Source: WHSW01 sp963842795 (GTDB lineage: Bacteria > Actinomycetota > Thermoleophilia > Solirubrobacterales > 70-9). From it: 64,000 nt of DNA. The number at the start of each line of letters is the position of its first letter. The stretch's first letter is position 1. The stretch is from contig CAWJHV010000006.1 in the NCBI GenBank assembly GCA_963842795.1, forward strand, positions 1 to 64,000. The letters run 5' to 3'. Below the pieces are notes generated by a model. It was not told the DNA's origin and searched no databases. It saw only the letters and a program-made list of their open reading frames with translations. This document shows positions 41,670-48,988 of this stretch, piece by piece. The translations under genes and the position numbers were made by a program.

Positions 41670-44600
41670 TCATCGGCCCTCGAGCGCCGCGAGGCGCGCC
41701 TCGAGCCGGTCGAGGCGCCGCTCCTGCTCGTGCCGGCGGCGGCGCTCGACCCGCAGCCTTGCGCTGAGGCCCTTGATCGCTGCCAGCGCGACGCCATCGG
41801 CGTCGACGGAAGAGATCCGGCGGCGACTCTCGCCGACGCCGAACGCGCGGTAGAAGTCCTGAGCCATCGGGCCGATGTGACGGATCGACTCGTCCTGGGC
41901 GCGATAGCTCCAGGTGGAGATCGGGATGGAGGCGAGCTCGCGCAGCACCGAGCGCCCGGAGACAGGGTCGATCGCACGCTTGGAGGCCTCGTCGGACAGG
42001 GAGGACCACGAGCCGCCGCCGGGGGCGAGTTCGACACCGGCGATGGGGCTGCCCGAACCGTCGACCGACGAGACGAACCGAGAGCCGCCCGTCGCGCGGA
42101 CACTGAACTGGTTCGCGGCGGTGGAGGGGAAGTCGAAGTCGCTCCCGTCCGCCCACACGAACGCGCCGTTGTGGGCAGCCTGCGCCCGGCGCCCGGCGGC
42201 GAGGCTGCTGGTTCCCAACGCAACGTTGGCGCGTCCGCCGACCACGGTGGAGTCGGCTCCACCGGCGGAGTTGAAGCCTCCCCCGCCCACGGTCGCGTTT
42301 GCGCCGCTGGCGAAGTTGTTCTCGCCACCCCCGATCGTCGCCTGGCTCCCATCGGCCGTGTTAGCGCGCCCCCCAGCCACGGTGGCGGCGAACCCTCCGG
42401 CCCTGTTTGAGCGGCCGCCGCCCACGGTGGCGTGCGAGCGATCGTCCACGGTACCGCCGCCGTTACCGGCCTGGTTGCTCGCGCCGCCGCCGACAGTTCC
42501 GGCGTTGTCGGTGACCCGATTCGCGGAAGCTGGGTTCGAGACCACGAAGCGGCCCCCACCGCCGATCGTCGCCGCGTGGACGCCTGGAGTAACCGTGTTG
42601 TCGGCGATGCCGCCGACCACGTTGGGACTCTGGTTCGTGCCGTCCGAAGCCGGCTCGATGCGAAGGCCGCGGGCGCCGTTGACCCGCACGTCGAACGGCT
42701 GGCCGCTTGCGAGCGTGGACAGGGCACTGGTGCTGGCCGGAAGCTCGAGTCCCGAGGTGACGTTGCCCGAGCCGTCGACCCCGGACACCAACCGAGTGCC
42801 CCCGGTTGCGCGCACGCTGAACTGGTTCGGGGCGGTGGAGGGGAACTGGAGATTGTTCGAGTCCGCCCAGACGAAGGAGCCGCTGTGGGCGGCCTGCGCC
42901 AGCGCCCGCCGACCGGCGGCGAGGCTGTAGTCGCCCCGGGCCTCGTTCCCACTGCCGCCGGGCACCGTGGCCGAGAGCCCCGTGGCGAAGCTGTTGGCGC
43001 CGCCGCCTACGGTCGCCTCGGTGTTGGTGGCCTGGTTGCCCTGACCGCCGCCGACGGTTGCCCGGAGACCCGCGGCGCTGTTGGAGAGCCCGCCACCGAT
43101 CGCGGCGCGCGAGCCGTTGGCGCTGTTGCCCTCGCCGCCGGCCACCGTGGCCTGGGCCCCGCCCGCCGTGTTTGTGAGGCCGCCGCCGACGGCGGCTGCG
43201 TTACCGGCGGCCGTGTTGTTGAGTCCGCCGGCCACCGTGGCCGCCGAGCGGTCGCTGGTACTGCCGGCGCCGTCACCGGCCTGGTTGTTGGCGCCCCCGC
43301 CGACGGTGCCCCGGTCGTCGGTGACCTTGTTCGCGCTGGCCGGGTTCGCTGTCGTGCCCCGGCCCCCGCCGGCGATCGTCGCCGAGTGCACGCCCGCGGT
43401 CACCGAGTTGTCGGCGATCCCGGCGATCACGTTCGGGCTCTGGTTGTTCCCGTCCGAGGCGGGATCGATCCGTAGCCCGCGGGCACCGTTCACCCTGATG
43501 TCGAAGGGTTGACCGTTGACGAGCGTCGCCCAGCCGCTCGTATTCGCGGGGAGCTCGAGTCCCGAGGTGGTTGTGCCCGAGCCGTCGATTCCGGAGACGA
43601 GACGGGCGCCACCCGTGGCGCGGACGCTGAACTGGTCCTGGGCGGTGGAGGGGAAGTCGAGGTCGTGCGAGTCGGCCCACACGAAGGCGCCGTCGTGATT
43701 GGCCTTTGCGCTCGACCCTGCGGCGAAGCTGAGGAGCCCCTGGGCCGTGTTTTCCGCCCCGCCGGGCACGGTGGACCAGACCCCGGCCGCGCGGTTGGAT
43801 TGGCCGCCGCCGACCGTCGCCGACAGTCCGATCCCCCTGTTGAACAGGCCGCCGCTCACCGTGGTGCCCTGGTCACCGGCGACGTTGAAGACCCCACCGC
43901 CCACGGTGGCCCCCGGCACATCCGAGGGCCCCCCGCCGTTCCCGGCCACGTTGCCGGCCCCTCCGCCGACCGTGCCCTGGTCGTCGGTCACCTGGTTGGC
44001 GCTCGCCGGCTCGCCGGGATCGCGACGACCCCCGCCGCCGATCGTCGCCGAATGCACTCCGGCGCTGACCTGGTTGTCCGGACTCCCGCCGATCACGTTC
44101 GGGCTTGGGTTGGCGCCGGCGTCGGATGCGGGCTCGAGGCGCAGGGCGCGGGCGTCGTTCACACGCAGGTCGAGCGGCTGGTTGTCGGTCGTGCCGAGGA
44201 AGTCGGTGCCGGTGGTGCCGGCGTTGCCGCCCAGGCTCCAGACGTTCGCGACCGTGATCCCCGAGAGCGTCGACTCGTCGATGTCGGCGCCGGTGAGGGA
44301 GTTGTCGTTGAACAGGGTGCTCTCGTCGACCTGACTGCCCGTGAGCGTGTTGTTGGCGACGTCGAGCCCGAGGATCGAGCCGTTGGCGATCTTGCTCGAG
44401 GTCACAGCTCCGTCCGCGATCTTGTTGGTGGTCACCGCCGCAGCCACCAGTTCGGCGATCCCGACGGCCGAGTTGCCGATGTCGGCGACGCCCACCTGTC
44501 CGTCGAGGATCTTGTTGGTGTTGACGGCGTTGGCTGCAAGCTTCGGCCGCGTCACGGCGTTCGTGTCGAGATCGGCGGTCTTTACCTCACCGTCGACGAT

Positions 44601-44711
44601 GTCGTCACTGAAGACGGTGTCGCTGCCGTCGAGGGCGACGGCGCTGCCCGTGAGGGCGAAGAAGAGCGCGAACACCAACACGGTCGCCCAGCGTTGTGCT
44701 CCACGAGCCAT
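41670..44711 (-). CDS. Fibre-like secreted protein with YadA-type head repeats and a peptidase S74 self-cleaving chaperone domain
   Basis: A 1013-residue protein. Signal peptide to about residue 26 (VLVFALFFALTGSAVALD), then a stalk of short repeats (TVFSDDIVDGEVKTADLDT, KIADGAVTSSKIANGS) to about 165. Three large modules follow at about 177-379, 401-650 and 671-889. Each opens QPxDxRVNxARxLRxxPASD, contains many ATVGGGxxNxAxG turns as in YadA head beta-rolls, and closes with FVWADSxxxxFPST and FSVRATGG. The last 108 residues are an S74 intramolecular chaperone with Ser906-Asp907 and Lys911, the S-D-x3-K motif that cleaves in phage tail-fibre and endosialidase proteins, then a charged coiled coil. 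It has no C-terminal barrel or sorting signal. GGGAG precedes the ATG. It follows the small membrane protein gene. Confidence 0.82.
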   Translation of the reverse strand: MARGAQRWATVLVFALFFALTGSAVALDGSDTVFSDDIVDGEVKTADLDTNAVTRPKLAANAVNTNKILDGQVGVADIGNSAVGIAELVAAAVTTNKIADGAVTSSKIANGSILGLDVANNTLTGSQVDESTLFNDNSLTGADIDESTLSGITVANVWSLGGNAGTTGTDFLGTTDNQPLDLRVNDARALRLEPASDAGANPSPNVIGGSPDNQVSAGVHSATIGGGGRRDPGEPASANQVTDDQGTVGGGAGNVAGNGGGPSDVPGATVGGGVFNVAGDQGTTVSGGLFNRGIGLSATVGGGQSNRAAGVWSTVPGGAENTAQGLLSFAAGSSAKANHDGAFVWADSHDLDFPSTAQDQFSVRATGGARLVSGIDGSGTTTSGLELPANTSGWATLVNGQPFDIRVNGARGLRIDPASDGNNQSPNVIAGIADNSVTAGVHSATIAGGGRGTTANPASANKVTDDRGTVGGGANNQAGDGAGSTSDRSAATVAGGLNNTAAGNAAAVGGGLTNTAGGAQATVAGGEGNSANGSRAAIGGGLSNSAAGLRATVGGGQGNQATNTEATVGGGANSFATGLSATVPGGSGNEARGDYSLAAGRRALAQAAHSGSFVWADSNNLQFPSTAPNQFSVRATGGTRLVSGVDGSGNVTSGLELPASTSALSTLASGQPFDVRVNGARGLRIEPASDGTNQSPNVVGGIADNTVTPGVHAATIGGGGRFVVSNPASANRVTDNAGTVGGGASNQAGNGGGTVDDRSHATVGGGRSNRAGGFAATVAGGRANTADGSQATIGGGENNFASGANATVGGGGFNSAGGADSTVVGGRANVALGTSSLAAGRRAQAAHNGAFVWADGSDFDFPSTAANQFSVRATGGSRFVSSVDGSGSPIAGVELAPGGGSWSSLSDEASKRAIDPVSGRSVLRELASIPISTWSYRAQDESIRHIGPMAQDFYRAFGVGESRRRISSVDADGVALAAIKGLSARLRVERRRRHEQERRLDRLEARLAALEGR

Positions 44712-44720
44712 CGTGACTCC

Positions 44721-45068
44721 CTAAGCCGGCCGCTCGGCCAGATGCCGAGGTGGACGCCTTCGCCGGATCAGCACGAGTGCGCCCGAGGCGAGAACGACGA
44801 GCGCGTACCCGCCCGCGGCGCCGATCAGCGCGTCGCCCCAGTGGAAGCCCTCGTCGGCCCGAGCTGCGGGAGTGCCGACCTCGAACGGCACCGCGCGGTC
44901 GCCGTCCCGTCGCAGCACGATCTGATCGTGATCCGCAGCCCGCGCCTGGGCGCCGCCGCGATCCTGAGTCGTCGCGCCGCCGACCTGTGCCATCGCGGGC
45001 GTGACCGGAGCGATCGCCGCGCCGAGCAGGATCGCCGTCACCCATCTGATCACGATCGTTCTGTGCAT
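44721..45068 (-). CDS. Small secreted membrane-anchored protein
   Basis: A 115-residue protein with a signal peptide (VTAILLGAAIAPVTPAMAQ), a short extracytoplasmic region that ends DEGFHWGDALIGAAGG, and a C-terminal helix (YALVVLASGALVLI) followed by basic residues RRRRPPRHLAERP. It would sit in the membrane with its ectodomain outside. Similar short proteins with FHWGDAxIGAG are common in this group, without known function. A strong Shine-Dalgarno (ACAGGAGA) precedes the ATG. The fibre-like gene follows 9 bases later on the same strand, so it may help export or anchor the fibre. It is divergent from the SARP-type gene. Confidence 0.72.
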   Translation of the reverse strand: MHRTIVIRWVTAILLGAAIAPVTPAMAQVGGATTQDRGGAQARAADHDQIVLRRDGDRAVPFEVGTPAARADEGFHWGDALIGAAGGYALVVLASGALVLIRRRRPPRHLAERPA

Positions 45069-45139
45069 CTCGTTCTCCTGTCCCGTGAGCTGACCTTGGG
45101 CGAAGCGTGCGCGCGACCGCTGAAATCCCTCTGAAGTGC

Positions 45140-45182
45140 TTGGTTGCCCGGGTCGGCGGTGGTAGCGTCCGCGGCAGGGAGA
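45140..45182 (+). promoter_or_regulatory. Probable promoter and ribosome binding site of the SARP-type gene
   Basis: TTGGTT at 45140-45145, a 17-base spacer and TAGCGT at 45163-45168 form a plausible promoter. AGGGAGAG at 45175-45182 is a ribosome binding site ahead of ATG at 45189. The region is shared with the divergent small membrane protein gene. Confidence 0.4.
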
Positions 45183-45188
45183 GTTGGA

Positions 45189-48100
45189 ATGGATTTCCAG
45201 GTCCTCGGGCCGCTCGAGGTCCGCCGCGAAGAGAGCCAGGTGGAGCTCGGCCCGGCGAAGCAGAGAGCCCTACTTGCGATCCTGTTGGTGCGCGCCAACG
45301 AGCTCGTTGCCAGCGATCGCCTGATCGAGGAGCTGTGGCCGGACCCGCCCCAGACGGCGGCAAACACGCTCCAGGTCTACGTTGGACGGCTCCGCAAGGC
45401 GCTCGAGCCGGGCCGGACGCGCAGGGCGCCCGGCGAGCTCCTGATCACGAGGCCCCCCGGATACCTCCTTAGCGTCGGGCCAGATCAGCTCGACGCCGAT
45501 CGGTTCGAACGTCTGCTGGGTGAGGGCCGGGTGGCGGCCGAGGCTCGGGACCCGGCGACCGCAGCTCGGGTGCTTCGGCAGGCGCTCGGACTGTGGCGAG
45601 GGCCGGCGCTTGTCGATTTCGCCTATGACCCGTTCGCTCAGGCCGAGATCGCAAGGCTGGAGGAGCTACGGCTGGACGCGATCGAGGACCGCATCGAGGC
45701 CGACCTCGCAATGGGCGGCGCGGCCGAGCTGGTGGGCGAGCTCGAGGCGCTGATCGGCGACAACCCGCTTCGCGAGCGGCTGCGTGGGCAGCTGATGCTG
45801 GCGCTCTACCGCGCCGGCCGCCAGGCCGAGGCGCTCGAGGTCTACAACCAGACGCGGCGGACTCTCGACCACGAGCTCGGCCTTGCACCGAGCCCGCCGC
45901 TGCAGCGTTTGCAGACAGCGATCCTCCGGCAGGAGCCTGCCCTCGAGGTCTCGATCGAGGCCCCGACGCGGCCAGAGCGGCCGGCGGCGGCGACCGACAC
46001 GGTCGCACCCGCGGTGCGAAAGACGGTCACCGTCCTGATCGCTCGGCGGCCGACCGCCCGCGGCGTGGACCCCGAGGCGCTCAGCCAGCAGAACAAGCTC
46101 TATCGCGACCACCTCACGCGCACGGTTGAGCGTTACGGGGGAGCGGTCGCAAGCAGTCTCGGCGATGCCGTGATGGCGGTCTTCGGGGTCCCGCACGCCC
46201 ACGAGGACGATGCCTCCCGTGCGGTTTCGGCGGCGTTCGAGATCCGCGATGCGCCCGTCGGGGATGCGATCGCCTCGGGCATCGCGCCGCGGGTCGGGAT
46301 CGCCACCGGGGAGGTCCTGGCGAGCGGTTCCGGCGCCGGCGCGCTCTCCGTCGTCGGCGAGCCCGTGGCCGCAGCGGGGGAGCTCGAGGACGCGGCGGCT
46401 GCCGGTGAGATCCTCCTCGGCGAGGAGACGGAACGGCTGATCCGAGGGACCGCAAGGGGGACATCGGTCGACACCGAAGCCGGGCGCGCCTGGCGCGTCA
46501 TCGAGCTCGTGGGCGGACGCCCGGCCGTCGGCTCCCTGAAGGCGCCGCTGGTTGGCCGCAGGTCGGAGCTCACTCGCCTGCGCGAAGCGTTCGCGCGCGT
46601 CGAACGCGAGCAAGCGCTTCACCAGTTCACGATTCTGGGCACGGCAGGAATCGGCAAGTCGAGGCTGGCGCAGGAATTCGCCGCGGATGCTGCGGAGAAG
46701 GCCGCGGTCGTCGTCGGCCGCTGCGTGCCGTACGGGGAGGGCATCACCTTCTGGTCGCTGCGCGAGATCGTCGCTCAGCTCATCGCCGAGGACGCGGCGG
46801 GAGAGTCGCTCCCCGAAGGTGACGCGGCGAGGCCGCTCGCCGAGAGTCTCCTCGAGGCGATCGGCGGTTCGGAGACCTCGGTCGAGGGTGAGGAGATCTT
46901 CTGGGCGACACGGCGGCTGTTTGCGGCGCTTGCGGCCCGGCGTCCGCTGGTCGTTTTCTTCGAGGACGTCCACTGGGCGGAGCCCACGTTCCTCGACCTG
47001 GTCGAGTATCTGACGGAGCGGACGCGGGGTGCGGCGATCCTCCTCGTCTGCATCTCCCGCCCGGAGCTCCTCGAGCAACGACCCGACTGGACCCGCGAGC
47101 GGGCAAACGCAAGCTCGCTTCGGCTCGCCCCCCTTTCGGACGCGGACTGCGAGACCCTGATCCACAATCTCGCGCGAGGCCTCGCGCAGACGACGACGGG
47201 CCGGGTGCTCGAGACCGCCGAGGGCAATCCGCTGTTCATCGAGCAGCTCCTCGCCATGCTCACGGAGGGAGGTCGCGACAACGCAGAGCGTCCGATCCCG
47301 CCAACGATCGATGCGCTGCTGTCCGCGCGCCTGGACCGGCTCGGACCCGGCGAGCGGGCGGTGATCTCCCGGGCCGCGATCGTCGGCAAGGAGTTCTCCG
47401 CCGAGGGTACGGTCGATCTGCTGCCCGAAGATGCCCGCGCGTTCGGTCGCCGTCACCTCCAGACTCTGGTTCGGAAGGAGTTCATCGGTTCTGCTCCGCC
47501 GGGAGGTCCCGGTGCCAGCATGCGGTTCCGTCACATCCTCATCCAGCAGGCCGCCTACCGAGCAACTCCCAAGGTCTTGAGGGCAGAGCTTCACGAGCGC
47601 TTCGCGGGCTGGGTCGACGATCCCGCCCGGAACGGACCCGCGGGGCACTCGGAGGTCGTCGGCTATCACCTCGAGCAGGCGTTCCACTACCGCGCCGAGC
47701 TCGGCCCCGTCGGTCCCCCGGAGCTGGACGTCGCGCATCGGGCCGGCGAGCATCTCGCCTCCGCCGGCCAACAGGCGTTCACGCGCGGCGACATGCCGGC
47801 GACGGTCAACCTGCTGCGTCGCGCGGCGGCCCTGCCGACGCCGAGGGGCGGGGCCGGCCTCGCGGCGCTGCCGGAGTTGGGATACGCGCTGTTCGAGACA
47901 GGCGCGGTCGACGAGGCGAGCGCCGTGCTCGCCGGGGCTCGCGAGCGGGCGCGCGCCGACGGCGATCGCGGGGTGGAGTGGCGGGTCACAATCACACGAC
48001 TGCGCATCGAGATGTATCGAGATCCCGAGGGCATCGACCTCGAGGCTCTCTCGCTGGAGGCCGAAACCGCGATCGAGATACTCGGCGAGCTCGGCGACGA

Positions 48101-48977
48101 GGCGGGACTGGCGCGTGCGTACATGGTCCTCTCGGATCTCCTGTGGAGTCGGGGGAGGCTCACCGAGACGATCGAAGCGGCGACCCGGGCGGCCGACCAT
48201 GCCCGCCGGGCCGGCAATCGCCGCGAGGTCGGCTGGGCGCTCGGGCAGACGGCCCTTGGCGCGATCCACGGCCCGATGCCGGTCGCCGAGGGCCTGGAGT
48301 GGCTCGAGCTGTTGCTCCGAGGAGAGCCGGAAAATCGCACGTTGGACGCGAACCTCTCCGGCTTCGTCACCCTGCTGGAGGCGATGAGCGGCGGATTCGA
48401 CGAGGCCCGCCGGCACATCAAGGAGAGTCGCGCCCTGGCGCGAGACCTGGGTCTGATCTGGCAGGCCGGCGTCCAAGAGCTGCTCAGCGGCTACGTCGAG
48501 CTGCTCGCCGGCGATCCAGCCGCCGCCGAGCGCGACATGCGGGCGGCCGCGGACGTGTTTCGCGAGATCGGCGAGGGTTGGTTCCTGTCCACCGTCGCGG
48601 TCGACCTACCGCGCGCGGTCTACGAGCAGGGACGCTACGACGACGCGTTCGCGCTGCTCGCAGACATCGACAAGCACCCGGCGCCGACCGATCGCGAGTG
48701 GCAGATCAAGCGCACCGGCGTCCCGGCGCGGTTGTTCGCCGGGCGCGGACGGCTGGACGAGGCGGAGCGCTTGGCGCGCGAGGGGGTGGCGCTAGCGGCT
48801 GACAGCGAGTACGTCGGCCTGCACGCGGACGTCCTTCTCGACCTGGCGGAGGTGCTGCGTCTGGCCGGTCGATCGGACGAAGCCGAGGCCACCACAGCGG
48901 AGGCCGTGGACCTGTACGAGCGAAAGGGAAACGTCGCCGGAGCGGCAAGGGCGCGGGACCTGGCCCGCTCGCTATAG
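45189..48977 (+). CDS. SARP/AfsR-like regulator with degenerate cyclase domain, ATPase and TPR region
   Basis: A 1262-residue protein. Residues 1-90 are an OmpR-type winged helix (LGPLEVRREESQVELGPAKQ) and 95-245 the bacterial transcriptional activator domain, as in SARP regulators. Residues 280-420 look like a nucleotide cyclase domain but the first metal-binding Asp is lost (KTVTVLIARRPTARG instead of KTVTVLFADVVG), so it is probably not catalytic. Next is an AAA/NB-ARC-like ATPase with Walker A GTAGIGKSRLAQ near residue 484 and Walker B-like VVFFEDVHW, then about 400 residues of helical TPR-like repeats. Large actinobacterial regulators of this form sense metabolites. Twelve bases downstream lies the AcxBC-type gene, a likely target. 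Confidence 0.88.
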   Translation: MDFQVLGPLEVRREESQVELGPAKQRALLAILLVRANELVASDRLIEELWPDPPQTAANTLQVYVGRLRKALEPGRTRRAPGELLITRPPGYLLSVGPDQLDADRFERLLGEGRVAAEARDPATAARVLRQALGLWRGPALVDFAYDPFAQAEIARLEELRLDAIEDRIEADLAMGGAAELVGELEALIGDNPLRERLRGQLMLALYRAGRQAEALEVYNQTRRTLDHELGLAPSPPLQRLQTAILRQEPALEVSIEAPTRPERPAAATDTVAPAVRKTVTVLIARRPTARGVDPEALSQQNKLYRDHLTRTVERYGGAVASSLGDAVMAVFGVPHAHEDDASRAVSAAFEIRDAPVGDAIASGIAPRVGIATGEVLASGSGAGALSVVGEPVAAAGELEDAAAAGEILLGEETERLIRGTARGTSVDTEAGRAWRVIELVGGRPAVGSLKAPLVGRRSELTRLREAFARVEREQALHQFTILGTAGIGKSRLAQEFAADAAEKAAVVVGRCVPYGEGITFWSLREIVAQLIAEDAAGESLPEGDAARPLAESLLEAIGGSETSVEGEEIFWATRRLFAALAARRPLVVFFEDVHWAEPTFLDLVEYLTERTRGAAILLVCISRPELLEQRPDWTRERANASSLRLAPLSDADCETLIHNLARGLAQTTTGRVLETAEGNPLFIEQLLAMLTEGGRDNAERPIPPTIDALLSARLDRLGPGERAVISRAAIVGKEFSAEGTVDLLPEDARAFGRRHLQTLVRKEFIGSAPPGGPGASMRFRHILIQQAAYRATPKVLRAELHERFAGWVDDPARNGPAGHSEVVGYHLEQAFHYRAELGPVGPPELDVAHRAGEHLASAGQQAFTRGDMPATVNLLRRAAALPTPRGGAGLAALPELGYALFETGAVDEASAVLAGARERARADGDRGVEWRVTITRLRIEMYRDPEGIDLEALSLEAETAIEILGELGDEAGLARAYMVLSDLLWSRGRLTETIEAATRAADHARRAGNRREVGWALGQTALGAIHGPMPVAEGLEWLELLLRGEPENRTLDANLSGFVTLLEAMSGGFDEARRHIKESRALARDLGLIWQAGVQELLSGYVELLAGDPAAAERDMRAAADVFREIGEGWFLSTVAVDLPRAVYEQGRYDDAFALLADIDKHPAPTDREWQIKRTGVPARLFAGRGRLDEAERLAREGVALAADSEYVGLHADVLLDLAEVLRLAGRSDEAEATTAEAVDLYERKGNVAGAARARDLARSL

Positions 48978-48980
48978 GTT
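48975..48980 (+). promoter_or_regulatory. Stop-embedded -10 hexamer TAGGTT
   Basis: The TAG stop of the SARP-type gene lies in GCTATAGGTT, so TAGGTT starts 14 bases before the GTG at 48989. The AcxA-type gene has the same GCTATAGG element 15 bases upstream, which suggests both carboxylase genes are read from matching promoters. Confidence 0.45.
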
Positions 48981-48988
48981 TGGGGCCC

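Noticed and set aside
41914..43512. Tandem DNA repeats suggesting a CRISPR or minisatellite
   Set aside because: The periodicity is that of protein repeats (ATVGGGxxNxAxG turns) with diverged codons. There are no identical direct repeats with unique spacers.
41670..44711. Type V trimeric autotransporter (YadA-like)
   Set aside because: The head repeats look alike, but there is no C-terminal membrane barrel. The end is an S74 chaperone domain and the organism appears to be a monoderm actinobacterium.
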